Shown here piece by piece: positions 34,249 to 43,398 of a stretch of 64,000 nt of DNA. Each line of letters starts with the position of its first letter. Positions within the stretch are counted from its first letter, which is position 1. The translations under genes and the position numbers were made by a program. This DNA comes from Catellatospora tritici (GTDB taxonomy: Bacteria > Actinomycetota > Actinomycetes > Mycobacteriales > Micromonosporaceae), in the NCBI RefSeq assembly GCF_019083965.1, contig NZ_JAHRCY010000017.1, positions 124,001 to 188,000 of the forward strand, in the 5' to 3' direction. The notes beneath the pieces were generated by a model, which was not told the origin of the DNA, did no database searches, and saw only the letters and a program-made list of their open reading frames with translations.

Positions 34249-35447
34249 CGCGTCGGCTCCAGGTCCCACGCGCGTGGCGAGGCCACCCGCTGCACCGCCT
34301 CGCGCAGCCGTGCGGCGGAGGCGTGCAGGTAGGGCTGCGCGGACCACGGGCTCTTCTGCCCGAGCAAGGTCTGGATCTCGTCAAGCGCGCCGCCGGCATC
34401 GGCGAGGTTGCTGGCGAAGGCGTGCCGCAGCATGTGCGGAGTGAGCGCCCGCCCCAGGCCGGCGCGCCGCGACAGGCCCTCGACCAGTTCGTTGAAGGCG
34501 TCCGGGCGCATCGGCGCTCCGACCGGTGCCCGGAACAGGTTCACCAGCAGGAAATCGCTGTCACGGGCGGCAGCACAGTCCTGCCGCTCGAACGCGTACT
34601 GATCAGCGGCGTGCACCAGCAGGAAGTCCACGGGCATCGCCCTGCTGCGCCGCGACTTCGCCCACGCACCGTTCACATTCTCCCGCCGCACCACATGCAG
34701 GTGCGAGCCCTGCACCGCACAGCCGAGCCCCCGCGAGTCGGCCATCAGGTGCATGTCTTCCAGCCGCAGTCCGGTCGCCTCGCCACGGCGCAGGCCGACC
34801 CGCGATAGCAGCAGGATGACCAGGCGGTCGCGTGCCGACCGGCACGCGCGCAGCAACGCCACGACCTCCTCGTCGCTGGCCCTGTCCACCGCCCGGTTCT
34901 CCTCGGCCAGGTGGTGCCGCGCCGCCATGCGGTAGAGCACCTGCCCGTCCTCGGACTGCGCCTCCACCGGCAGATCCCTCACATCTGCCACCTCGTACAG
35001 CGATCCGAGGACAGCAGGCGGCACATCCTTGTACGTCACAGCCGAGGTCAGGAACAGGCGCACCGCCGACAACACCCGGTTGATCCGCCGCGCCTGGCGC
35101 ACCGGCCGCGCCCCCGGCCCAGCCACCACGGCCGCATCGGCATCCAGGTCCGAGGGGGCGAACCGCAACCACACGATGAACGCCGCCATGTCCGTCGCCG
35201 CCGTCCGCCAGTCACGCCCCGTCCGAGCGCACCACAGCAGGAACAGCATCACCCCACCGGCGTGCGCCTTCGTGGTCAGCTCAGCACGATCCCGCCCGAA
35301 GCGTTCGTCCCGCAGAAACCGGTCCGCCGCCGGGACCGGCACGAGGTCATCATCGAGTACCGTCCAATACCGGCCACCTGACGGCATCCGCACCGCAAAG
35401 ATCTGCACAAGGAACTCCGTATCGTCGTCGCACATGCCACAACGCAC
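34245..35447 (-). CDS. Tyrosine recombinase, TnpA-like (first gene of triad 2)
   Basis: 400 residues from ATG 35447. The N-terminal core-binding domain (about 60-165) precedes the catalytic domain: Arg in SRVGLRRGEATGLRL (about 222), HMLRHAFASNLAD (about 342-355) and the Tyr in SPWSAQPYLHAS (about 375). It starts the three-gene operon with ATGA overlaps at each junction. The order TnpA-TnpB-TnpC-like equals that of Tn554. No obvious cargo lies between this triad and the ICE gene 180 bases away. Confidence 0.88.
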   Translation of the reverse strand: MRCGMCDDDTEFLVQIFAVRMPSGGRYWTVLDDDLVPVPAADRFLRDERFGRDRAELTTKAHAGGVMLFLLWCARTGRDWRTAATDMAAFIVWLRFAPSDLDADAAVVAGPGARPVRQARRINRVLSAVRLFLTSAVTYKDVPPAVLGSLYEVADVRDLPVEAQSEDGQVLYRMAARHHLAEENRAVDRASDEEVVALLRACRSARDRLVILLLSRVGLRRGEATGLRLEDMHLMADSRGLGCAVQGSHLHVVRRENVNGAWAKSRRSRAMPVDFLLVHAADQYAFERQDCAAARDSDFLLVNLFRAPVGAPMRPDAFNELVEGLSRRAGLGRALTPHMLRHAFASNLADAGGALDEIQTLLGQKSPWSAQPYLHASAARLREAVQRVASPRAWDLEPTR

Positions 35448-35538
35448 GACAGAGCCACAACCGCAGAGAACTGTCGGAAACCTGTTCCAAACAGACCCTC
35501 ACGCCACAAAATGCAGCAAGGCACCCACCCCCAGAGAA

Positions 35539-35565
35539 CCCCCGTGGATCGACGTGGGGCTTTTT
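35539..35565 (+). terminator. Plus-strand terminator without a gene before it
   Basis: CCCC-CGT (35539-35545) pairs with ACG-T-GGGG (35552-35559, one bulged T), followed by TTTTT at 35561-35565. The T-run is on the plus strand, yet no plus-strand gene ends upstream. Confidence 0.55.
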
Positions 35566-35628
35566 CGTGTCTACCGTCGTCGCGTAGTCGGCCTCGTGCC
35601 GTGCCCTGACGGCGGCTCCGCTGCCGGT

Positions 35629-37062
35629 CTACCCGTCGCCAACGGCGGCGAGGGGTCGGCGTAAGTGATCGGGCAGTTCGGCCTCCCACGCGCGCCGCTT
35701 GCGCCGTCCCAGCCCGGTCCGGGGCGGGACACCGGCGGCTCGGGACAGTTCGGCCCCAGTGGGCACACGACCCTGGCTGATTTCTGTTTCCCAGAACCGG
35801 CGCATGGCCGTCACCGCCGACCCGTCCGCGTCGTCGTCCTGGGCGGCGTCCTCGTCTTCGAGTTCGTCGTCGTCTTCGGTCAGGTCGTCGTCGGGTCGCC
35901 GCTCGGTGTCACCGTCGCGCGTGGTGCCTGCGGTGTCTGCCTTGGCGTCGTCGGCCACCGCGGTTGTCGGAGCGGTCTCACGTTCGGGTTCGTCGCCGAG
36001 GCCGGTGCCGGTGGCGTCGATGGTGGGCAGGGCGTGGCCGTTGACTCGTTGCGGCAGCACTGCGGTTACCAGTTCGGCGGGTGTGAGTGTGGTACCCGGG
36101 TTGTCGTGGGCGATGCCGGTCGTCTCCTGGATGGGCGCGGGCCGGGTGGTGTGCCACGCGTTGAGGTGCGCGACGGCTTCGGGACTGGTGGCGTCGACGA
36201 TGCCGTAGATGGTGGCCATGTACATCTGGATGGCTTCGCGTTCGGTGGCGGCGTCGGGGATGTCGGCCAGACCGGCGTGTTCGGCGGCCTGCATCGCGCG
36301 GCGGATCACCTTGTTGTGGGCGCGGCGCAGCCGCCGCGCCGAGGTCTTCTTGCCTTGCAGCAGGTACAGGTCGAGGCGGGCTCGTCCGAGGCGGGCGCGC
36401 CGGCGGACCCGGTCGATTTCGGACACGTCGCGGCCTTGGGCTTCGGCCAGGTGCAGCCACACGAAGACCCGCTCGACGGTGAGGGTCCAGTGGATGCGCC
36501 GGGTGGTGGTGCCTGTGCGGGCGTTGCGCTCGGCGGCGAGGGCTCGCTCCCACATCCACGCAGCGACCAGCGGCGCGGCCAGCCGCAGGCACACCTCTCG
36601 GAAGCTGTCGGCATCCGTTGCCGACAGTGATGCGGTGAGGGCGGCGAAGACCCACACGGCGATGCCGTCCGCACCGGTGGAGGCGTTGGCCGGGTCGCGC
36701 AGCAGCCGGGCACGGGCCAGCAGCGCACTTGCGAACAGGGCGACTTCGATGAACCAGAAGAACGCGTACCGCAATGGGCTGTCGCCGAGGATGTCGGTGA
36801 AGAACTTCCACATGCCGCTGGCCGAGACCATGGTGGCCAGGGCCGCCGCAACGACGGTGAGCAGGTTGGCGACAAGCAGAGTGGCGCGGTGCGCGCCCAT
36901 CTGGCGCATGCGGTGCGCGGTCAGCAGCAACAGACCGACCATCACCAGGAGTGCCAGGCCGGTCAGGACGGTCTGGTTGGCCTGGTAGAGCGTGGTGAGG
37001 TCGTCGAAGATCACGACCGCATCACGCACGCCGACACGGCCGGCTGCGATCGTGGCGCTCAT
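35629..37062 (-). CDS. Multi-TM ICE protein with acidic cytoplasmic tail
   Basis: 477 residues from ATG 37062, which overlaps the stop of the LysM/BTAD gene; the longer frame is a shadow. Four or five membrane segments lie in the first 190 residues (LTGLALLVMVGLLLLTAHRM; ATLLVANLLTVVAAALATMV; YAFFWFIEVALFASALLARARL; IAVWVFAALTASLSA). A basic region follows (RRRARLGRARLDLYLL), then an acidic linker (about 390-430; DDDLTEDDDELEDEDAAQDDD) and a C-terminal helix-turn-helix-like segment (GRVPTGAELSRAAGVPPRTGL). This arrangement is typical of ICE transfer/regulatory membrane proteins in actinomycetes; the exact role is unknown. Confidence 0.75.
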   Translation of the reverse strand: MSATIAAGRVGVRDAVVIFDDLTTLYQANQTVLTGLALLVMVGLLLLTAHRMRQMGAHRATLLVANLLTVVAAALATMVSASGMWKFFTDILGDSPLRYAFFWFIEVALFASALLARARLLRDPANASTGADGIAVWVFAALTASLSATDADSFREVCLRLAAPLVAAWMWERALAAERNARTGTTTRRIHWTLTVERVFVWLHLAEAQGRDVSEIDRVRRRARLGRARLDLYLLQGKKTSARRLRRAHNKVIRRAMQAAEHAGLADIPDAATEREAIQMYMATIYGIVDATSPEAVAHLNAWHTTRPAPIQETTGIAHDNPGTTLTPAELVTAVLPQRVNGHALPTIDATGTGLGDEPERETAPTTAVADDAKADTAGTTRDGDTERRPDDDLTEDDDELEDEDAAQDDDADGSAVTAMRRFWETEISQGRVPTGAELSRAAGVPPRTGLGRRKRRAWEAELPDHLRRPLAAVGDG

Positions 37063-39821
37063 TTCTGCTCCAGGCTGGTGCGCAGCTTCGCCGCCAGAGC
37101 GCGGGTTTCGTCCTGGGGTTCGGCGTCCAGGTCCGCCAATGCCTTGGTCAGAGCGCGGAGCAGGGTCCGGATGCCGTCGGCGTCGCCAACGGCGTGGCGG
37201 GCGTGCATCGCCTTGACGTAGAGGGCTTCGCTGTAGCGGTCCAGGCCGATGGCCTTGTCGAGCAAGTTCGACGCTTCCTGCGGGCGGCTGTCGAGCAGGT
37301 CGTCGGCCAGCAGGAGGTGGGCTTCGGTGCCCCAGCGGCGCACGGTCTCGCGGTGCGGTGTCAGCCACTCGTAGTCTTCGCCGTCAGCCAGGGGAGCGGT
37401 GTAGAGGTCGCAGGCCGCGGTCAGCAGCTCGCGACGAGTGGTGCCCGAGGCGATGGTGGCTTTGCGCATCAGGTCGCGCAGGGTCCAGACGTCGACATCG
37501 ACGGTGGCCGGGTCGAGCCGGTAGCGACCGGAAGATTTGGTGACGTACGCGTTGGATGCGGCGGGGTTGCCGGCACGGCCGAGCACGTGCCTCAGGTTGG
37601 AGGCGTTGGTGTGTACGCGCTGCGCGGCCTGGCTTATGCGGGCGTCGAGTTCGATGTTGTCGCCGATGTCCTTGGTGGCTGCTCCGTCCGGGTGCACCGC
37701 GAGGTACACCGCCAGTTCTTTGGCCTTGGCCCGCAGTGGGCGGCCCTCGTGGACGATGTCCTCGATGCGGGGCGGGCCGAGGACCCGCAGCTTCGCCTTT
37801 ATCGGTGCGGGTGCCCCGACCGATGCGGCCGACACGGCGGCGGGCAGCTGCGGCTCGTCCTCGGCCGTCTCGGTACGGCTGGCGTGCAGGGGCACGACGG
37901 TGACCGGCACGGCCGAGGACACGATGGCGGGCGGCTCGCCGGTTTGGGCCTCCCGCAGGGTGGTCAGGATCTGGATCGCGGTGGCCGGGTCGAGCACAGG
38001 CAGCCGAGCCGGAACCGGCTCGGCGGGCTGCCCACCAACGAGCTTGGTGTGCCCATCGGGGGGGACTTCAACGGTGGCGCCGTGCTCCCACTCGCCCAGC
38101 AGCAGCCCGGTCACCTGGAGACTGCCGCCCAGGGCGAGGGCGACCTTCGCCCGCATCCGGGCGCCCGCGGGCGGAGTCTCGGTGATGAGCATGACCGGCG
38201 GCATGGCCTCCTCGTCCGGTAGCCGCTGGCGCAGCTCGTCCAGGTCGGTCAGGGCGTGCTCGTCGAGGACGCGGCTGCGGTGCAGCAGCCTTTCCTCGAT
38301 CATCGTCAGCGCGTCATCCACGGTGTCGGCCACGTGCAGGCGCGGCCACGCGCCAAGGACCACCATGTCCGAGCCGAGCAGGGTCGCCAGGGTGGCGGCG
38401 TCGATGACGACTTCGCCGCGTGTGCCGGGGTGGTGTGGGTCGCCGGATACCAGCACTGCGACCAGGGCCGCTCGTGCGGCGGCAGGAGCGGCCTGCCCGG
38501 TGAAGCCCGTGCCGCCGGGCGGGAGCGGTGCGAGGTCGGGCACGAGCGCGGACGGCTCGGGATCATCGTTGCTGGGTGGCACCAGCCGGGGGGTGCGGGC
38601 AATGGCACGGCGCAGCTTGACCACCGGCTCGGGCAGCTCGGTCGGTGGGTCGTCGTCGAGCTGGCCGGTGAAGCGGCGGCGGCGTTGCAACCACACGAGC
38701 ATCACGGCGGCGCTGATGGCCAGGGCGAGACTCCACGGCAGCCAGCTCGACGGTGACAGTTGCACTCCATGCTCATCCGTCGACACCTCGAGGTCGCCGT
38801 CGCTGTCGGCCGGCGACGCCGAGGTCCTCTCCGACACCGCCGGGGTCGCAGACGCGCTCGGTGACGGCGACGTGATCGGCGAAGCCGAGCCGGGCATCGT
38901 CGACGACGCCGCACTGGGCGCTACTGCCGGCCCGTCGACACCAGGGCTGACTGTGATGCGCGGGTTTGCTGTTTCGCTGGGGCGCGGTGTGACGGCCGGG
39001 TTGCTTGGCGCGTTCGATGGCACTGCGGTGGGCGGGGTGACGACCGGCGGCGGGGGAGGGGTGGTCGGTGGCTTGACCGGCGTGGCTCCGTGCGGTGGGC
39101 GGGCGTCGGCGGGCAGCCGAAGGTCCCAACCCGGGTAGATCAAGTTGCAGTCCCGTAGCGTGCCGCCGACCTTCGCGAAGTGCCGGTGCCAGTTCAGGCG
39201 GCAGATCTCCGGCCACCGGTCAGCATCGCCAAGCCACACCTTGGCGATCTTGGATAGATAGTCTCCGCGCTTGACGACGTACACGTACCTCTGATCGCCG
39301 ACGTGGAACGTCGCCGCCCCCGCAGCGGCCCGTGCAGGCACAGAGGCCGACCGCGAAACGGAGGCGGTCTCCACTCCGGCCGGATCAACTGCGGCCGCCT
39401 CTGCCCGAGGCGGTGCGCTCGCGCGGGCCGCTGCGCTGGTCAGGGCGATAACGACAGCACTGACCAGACCGGCAACCACAGCTTGCACGGGCGTCGCCAG
39501 CCGCAGGCGAGGCACCTCCACACGGGTAACGCGTGCCACCACCTCGGCGACCACCGCGGCAATGATCAGGGCCCAGATCAACCAGCCCGTACAAGCCATC
39601 GCCTTGACGACGAAGTCCACGGTCAACGGCTGCCGACCCCACTCCAGCCACTGCTCACCGGTCGGCCACTGCCGCGGCAGCGGCCAACCGACCAACTCGA
39701 CCAACGCCACCGGCAGCCCAACAAGGACCACAAGCAGACCGGCGAGCGAACCGACGCCCCGCGCGATCTGTCCCAACATCACAACGGGGCGACTGCGTCG
39801 CTGCCCGAATCCGATGTTCAT
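37059..39821 (-). CDS. Membrane protein with LysM and BTAD domains
   Basis: 920 residues. Three membrane segments lie in the first 140 residues, then a LysM domain (YVYVVKRGDYLSKIAKVWLG, about 175-235). A long Pro/Thr/Ser-rich linker follows, then a further membrane segment (SWLPWSLALAISAAVMLVWL, about 353-373). The large cytoplasmic part ends in a bacterial transcriptional activator domain (about 705-915: KAKLRVLGPPRIEDIV, LTAACDLYTAPLADGEDYEWL, EALYVKAMHARHAVGD). LysM binds peptidoglycan and BTAD is the SARP/AfsR-type module, so the protein could link wall state to ICE gene control. It overlaps the following membrane gene (ATGA). Confidence 0.83.
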   Translation of the reverse strand: MNIGFGQRRSRPVVMLGQIARGVGSLAGLLVVLVGLPVALVELVGWPLPRQWPTGEQWLEWGRQPLTVDFVVKAMACTGWLIWALIIAAVVAEVVARVTRVEVPRLRLATPVQAVVAGLVSAVVIALTSAAARASAPPRAEAAAVDPAGVETASVSRSASVPARAAAGAATFHVGDQRYVYVVKRGDYLSKIAKVWLGDADRWPEICRLNWHRHFAKVGGTLRDCNLIYPGWDLRLPADARPPHGATPVKPPTTPPPPPVVTPPTAVPSNAPSNPAVTPRPSETANPRITVSPGVDGPAVAPSAASSTMPGSASPITSPSPSASATPAVSERTSASPADSDGDLEVSTDEHGVQLSPSSWLPWSLALAISAAVMLVWLQRRRRFTGQLDDDPPTELPEPVVKLRRAIARTPRLVPPSNDDPEPSALVPDLAPLPPGGTGFTGQAAPAAARAALVAVLVSGDPHHPGTRGEVVIDAATLATLLGSDMVVLGAWPRLHVADTVDDALTMIEERLLHRSRVLDEHALTDLDELRQRLPDEEAMPPVMLITETPPAGARMRAKVALALGGSLQVTGLLLGEWEHGATVEVPPDGHTKLVGGQPAEPVPARLPVLDPATAIQILTTLREAQTGEPPAIVSSAVPVTVVPLHASRTETAEDEPQLPAAVSAASVGAPAPIKAKLRVLGPPRIEDIVHEGRPLRAKAKELAVYLAVHPDGAATKDIGDNIELDARISQAAQRVHTNASNLRHVLGRAGNPAASNAYVTKSSGRYRLDPATVDVDVWTLRDLMRKATIASGTTRRELLTAACDLYTAPLADGEDYEWLTPHRETVRRWGTEAHLLLADDLLDSRPQEASNLLDKAIGLDRYSEALYVKAMHARHAVGDADGIRTLLRALTKALADLDAEPQDETRALAAKLRTSLEQK

Positions 39822-39932
39822 CGACTACCCCCCCGATGCGATATGCCCCAGCACCAAACGCAGGCGCCCACCTGCACCTAAGCGCACCCATCGAGACTAA
39901 TCACATTCATCAACTTGCAGCCAATGATAAAA

Positions 39933-41822
39933 ATGGCCCTCATGGACTCCGCCACGCTCGCTATCAACATCGGCATGGACGGGATCACCGCGATCGCCGC
40001 CACCTCCGGCCGCCGCACACCACTCCGCTTCGGCGACTCGAACGTGCTACCAGCACAGGTATGGCAACCCCACGAGCAGCCCATATCCGCAACCCCCGTC
40101 AACGGCGCGACCGTCATCGACGTGCCCGACCTGCTGTCCACGGCACCCCCCGACCAGAGCCCACGCGCGGTCGAGGCCATGTCGGCACTGCTCGCCCAAG
40201 TCGCAGCCCATGTGCCGGACGTCACCACAGTCGGCCGCCTGATCCTGGCGTTACCCGACCAATGGGGACCCCGCAGGCGCGCGCTCATCCGGCAGGCCGC
40301 CGAACACGCCGGACTCCCCACACCTGTCCTGGTCAACACCGCCGAGGCCACCGCCACACACGCCACCAGCACCGCGCCGATCGAGGTCGGCTCCAGCCTG
40401 CTGGTCTGCGACCTCGGAAACCACGCCAGCAGCATCACGCTGCTCGCGCGGGAAGCGACCGGATGGCGCAACCTCGCCTCCATCCCCGCACAGGCCACCG
40501 GCGCGCACCTCGACGAAAACGTGCTCGCCCGCCTCGACTTCGACGACAGCCTGCGAGAGCAACTCACCGCCACAACCACGGCCAACAGCTCGCAAGCCCG
40601 CGGTCAGATCCTGGCCGCCATCCGGACCGCGACCGCCACCGGCGCCATCACCCGAGCCGCGATCCTGCTACCCGAGCCCTACCCGCCCACCGTGGTGACC
40701 GGCGCACAACTCGACGCCGCAGCACAACCCATACGCGAAACAACCACAGCCGCAGCCCGGCAAGCCATCGAGGCCGCAGACATCGACATCGACACCATCG
40801 CCGGCGCCATCGTCACCGGACCAGCGGCAACCCGCCTCAACGTCGCCGACCACCTCGCACGCCAACTCGGCATCACGCCCCTGCCGACACCGTCACCGGA
40901 ACTGGCGGCCGCCAACGGCGCACTCACCATGCACACCAGCCAGAACCCTCCGGACACCCTCGGCCTGCTGAAGGCCAAACATGTCGGCATGCGCCACCTC
41001 GGCGCCGTCGCCACCCCCATGATCCTCGGCTCGATACTGCTACTGCAGATCGTCACCGACGCCCGCCGCCTGCTACCCACAACCAACTACACGGGCACCT
41101 ACCACCTCGACGAACTCAACGCCTACCTCAGCATCAACGCCTACGCCCTCACCGCACTCTGCGCCGCCCTCGGCCTCATCGCCGCAGGAAGAATCGGCGC
41201 CGCCGTCTGGACCCGCCACGACCACGACAACGACACCCCCGGCCGCCACAGCACCCAAGCCGGACGCACCCTCGCCGCAGCCGCCGCACTCGGCCTCGCC
41301 ATCGCCGCGATGTTCGGACTCCTCGGCGAAACACTGTTCGGCACCACCGACAGCACCAGCGGCATGTTCCTGCGCGCAACCATCCTCGCCGCGCTCGCTC
41401 CCACCGTCCTCGCCGCAGCCATCGGACTGCTGGCGCCGTACTCCAGCCGCATCCGCGACGCGTGGGCCGACCACCTGCACTACCCGGCTACGCCCGTCAT
41501 CCTCGCCGTCGCCGGGACCGCTGCCACACAGGCCGCCGCCGCCGGACTGCCATGGCTGACAGCCATCGACTACGCCTACATCGAGGCCTTCGGCGGGCGC
41601 ATCGGCACCGGCCTGCTCGGTGTCGCCATCGCGCTGACCCTCGCCCAGACCCGACTCACCCGCATCGGCCTCGCGGCGGTCCTCGGCATCGGCGGCGTCC
41701 TGGTCTACGGCATCACCAACGCACGCCTGTTCACCTTCGCCTACCTGGTCGCCGTCGCGCTGTGGTGGGGCGCCAAAGCAGTCCGCCTCATCATCGCGGC
41801 CGTCCCGCGAGCAGCCGCCTGA
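39933..41822 (+). CDS. Actin/Hsp70-fold membrane protein
   Basis: 629 residues from ATG 39933; 39924 and 39942 are equally possible ATGs and no Shine-Dalgarno is visible. The first 340 residues follow an actin/Hsp70 fold: phosphate loop ATLAINIGMDGITAIA, connecting motifs LVNTAEATATHA and LLVCDLGNHASSITLL, adenosine motif AGAIVTGPAATRL. The last 270 residues hold about eight membrane segments (MILGSILLLQIVTD; LTALCAALGLIAAGRIGAAVW; and more to AVALWWGAKAVRLII). A soluble ATPase head fused to a membrane bundle is unusual. The gene is divergent from the LysM/BTAD gene, 111 bases apart, so the two may share a control region. Confidence 0.75.
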   Translation: MALMDSATLAINIGMDGITAIAATSGRRTPLRFGDSNVLPAQVWQPHEQPISATPVNGATVIDVPDLLSTAPPDQSPRAVEAMSALLAQVAAHVPDVTTVGRLILALPDQWGPRRRALIRQAAEHAGLPTPVLVNTAEATATHATSTAPIEVGSSLLVCDLGNHASSITLLAREATGWRNLASIPAQATGAHLDENVLARLDFDDSLREQLTATTTANSSQARGQILAAIRTATATGAITRAAILLPEPYPPTVVTGAQLDAAAQPIRETTTAAARQAIEAADIDIDTIAGAIVTGPAATRLNVADHLARQLGITPLPTPSPELAAANGALTMHTSQNPPDTLGLLKAKHVGMRHLGAVATPMILGSILLLQIVTDARRLLPTTNYTGTYHLDELNAYLSINAYALTALCAALGLIAAGRIGAAVWTRHDHDNDTPGRHSTQAGRTLAAAAALGLAIAAMFGLLGETLFGTTDSTSGMFLRATILAALAPTVLAAAIGLLAPYSSRIRDAWADHLHYPATPVILAVAGTAATQAAAAGLPWLTAIDYAYIEAFGGRIGTGLLGVAIALTLAQTRLTRIGLAAVLGIGGVLVYGITNARLFTFAYLVAVALWWGAKAVRLIIAAVPRAAA

Positions 41823-41839
41823 AGTCATACCGCCAGACC

Positions 41840-41871
41840 ACTGCCCGCCGAACTCCCGCTCGGCGGGCAGT
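41840..41871 (+). terminator. 12-bp hairpin after Hsp70-like gene
   Basis: ACTGCCCGCCGA (41840-41851) pairs perfectly with TCGGCGGGCAGT (41860-41871) over an 8-base loop, 17 bases after the stop. Confidence 0.7.
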
Positions 41872-41905
41872 TCCGTATCCCGGCCCAGCCACAGAGGAGT
41901 CGATC

Positions 41906-41983
41906 ATGACATGTTGCCACGCCACCCGACAGGACCGGCAGCCGACACCGGCCTTCGACCCACGCAAGAACGCCTATGGCTGA
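41906..41983 (+). CDS. Very small ORF (25 residues)
   Basis: Starts at ATG 41906 with a GAGGAG Shine-Dalgarno and encodes MTCCHATRQDRQPTPAFDPR plus five residues. Its last bases overlap the start of the next gene at 41976, so translation is coupled. It may be a microprotein or a leader for the next gene. Confidence 0.45.
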   Translation: MTCCHATRQDRQPTPAFDPRKNAYG

Positions 41984-42164
41984 GCCGACACGCGACCCAC
42001 AGCCACAGCAACACCGCAACGCCAGGCGCGGCACAACACCGATAAGACTCACCCAACCCCGCGTCGTACCCATCACCGACGAAGACCACGAGCAGGCCAT
42101 CACCGCACTCGCTGCCATGATCAGCCAATGGTGGCTGGATCAACACCAACGTCTCGACCCGTGA
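41976..42164 (+). CDS. Small unknown protein
   Basis: 62 residues. The first half is basic and Pro/Gln-rich (EPTRDPQPQQHRNARRGTTP), the second an amphipathic helix (DEDHEQAITALAAMISQWWLDQH). The start overlaps the end of the 25-residue ORF. No family recognised. It lies downstream of the Hsp70-like membrane gene, separated from it by a strong hairpin. Confidence 0.6.
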   Translation: MAEPTRDPQPQQHRNARRGTTPIRLTQPRVVPITDEDHEQAITALAAMISQWWLDQHQRLDP

Positions 42165-42248
42165 CCGATCACGCCCGGCCGTGACCACGCCAGGCTACGG
42201 CCGGGCCGCAGAACCTCCGCCACCACCGACAAGCCCGCCCGGCGATGC

Positions 42249-42836
42249 TCAGCGCTCGATACGGAACCCGCGCGCCAGAGCCAGCAGCGTCTGCATGGCG
42301 AGCGCATCCGCCGCGTCCGGGTAGTCCGCAGGCGCGTCGACGTCGCCATACCGGCTCATATCCCGGCCGCCGATGGTCTGCTCGCACAGAGCGATGACCT
42401 CACGCAGCGCCTCGACCATGTCCAGCGCACGCTGCGGATCGTGAAGAGCAATGTGCTCATCCTGAGCCCCACTCGGAGTCCGACCCTCGCGAGTCAGACC
42501 CTCGGCAAGGTAGATCGGCCCGATACCGCCATCGACACCACCGCGGACATGATCCGCGACCCAAGTCGCACCTCCGCCACCATCGGAGTTCGGCTCCTTG
42601 GCCCCCCACGCGACCAGCTCGATCTCATCCAACGCCGCCCGCAGCCGGCCGAACGGAGGCCACCCCTGCGGAATCAGCTCAACCTCACAAAACTCCTGCT
42701 CACCGTCGCAACCCCAGCCCACCGTATGAGTACGGCACCGGCGCTGCTCACCGAAATCGACGGGTCGTCGCCACTCATCCATACGTACATGATGTTCGAT
42801 GCCAACAACATTTCTGAACCCGCCCGGAAGGGCCAC
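42249..42836 (-). CDS. DUF6221-like protein
   Basis: 195 residues if started at GTG 42836; ATG 42782 is an alternative. The central part (EDEHIALHDP-like: AQDEHIALHDPQRALDMVEALREVIALCEQTI) and the ending (LAMQTLLALARGFRIER) match the DUF6221 pattern of small actinobacterial proteins. The first 60 residues are less certain: another minus-strand frame (42674 to about 43000; WWVYEPDDAWPFRAGSEMLLASNI) is equally protein-like, so a frameshift or overlapping gene is possible. Function unknown. Confidence 0.6.
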   Translation of the reverse strand: MALPGGFRNVVGIEHHVRMDEWRRPVDFGEQRRCRTHTVGWGCDGEQEFCEVELIPQGWPPFGRLRAALDEIELVAWGAKEPNSDGGGGATWVADHVRGGVDGGIGPIYLAEGLTREGRTPSGAQDEHIALHDPQRALDMVEALREVIALCEQTIGGRDMSRYGDVDAPADYPDAADALAMQTLLALARGFRIER

Positions 42837-43039
42837 GCATCATCAGGCTCATATACCCACCAGCGCGCAACGGCCGCTTGAGTGCGAACGCCACCCATCC
42901 TGCCGAACCCATCACGCGAAAGCGTCGCGGCGCCGCACCCAAGGTCAGTGCACGTCTTGATCACTGCAGCACCCGCCAAGCTGCCCAGATCCGGTGTACC
43001 CGACATGACCGATCGCCGGGGCACCGCACCTGTCATCGA

Positions 43040-43045
43040 TACACT
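43040..43045 (+). promoter_or_regulatory. Candidate -10 element (TACACT)
   Basis: TACACT ends 11 bases before ATG 43057, and no Shine-Dalgarno is present, which fits a leaderless transcript. No good -35 box is visible. Confidence 0.4.
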
Positions 43046-43056
43046 ACTGTGCGAAC

Positions 43057-43398
43057 ATGGCTGAGCTTCAAGGCTTGTCCCAGGACCCGCAGCGCGAAAT
43101 CCGCGTCGAACCAGCGACGCTGCAAGCCGCCGCCGACGTGTGCCGCACCCTCCGCCAGGCGACGGCTCGGGCCGCCGAGGGCGTACACACCGACACCGAC
43201 GCGGCGTCACGGGCCATGCCCGGCTGGGAACTCGCCTCCGCGCTGCGCGACCTACACAGCCAATGGGAAGACGACCTGGCACGACTATGCAAGGGCCTCA
43301 ACCACACCGCCGATGGCCTAGACGAATGCGCCCGCCAATACCAGGCCTCCGACCACGCCAGCATGGACAACTTCTACGCAGCCCAACACCCATGGTGA
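43057..43398 (+). CDS. EspC/WXG100-like small helical protein
   Basis: 113 residues. It reads as two long helices: IRVEPATLQAAADVCRTLRQATARAAEG, then GWELASALRDLHSQWEDDLARLCKGLNHTADGLDECARQYQ. The order and the position of a tryptophan between them (PGWEL, QWEDD) suit the type VII secretion-associated EspC/WXG100 group. It overlaps the following hydrolase gene by 7 bases. Such small proteins usually pair with a larger effector for export; no ESX machinery is in this window. Confidence 0.72.
   Translation: MAELQGLSQDPQREIRVEPATLQAAADVCRTLRQATARAAEGVHTDTDAASRAMPGWELASALRDLHSQWEDDLARLCKGLNHTADGLDECARQYQASDHASMDNFYAAQHPW

Noticed and set aside
39836-41983. 715-residue plus-strand frame overlapping the Hsp70-like gene
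   Set aside because: It is His/Arg/Pro-rich, lacks domains and is a frame shadow; only its last 26 codons (from ATG 41906) have a start signal.
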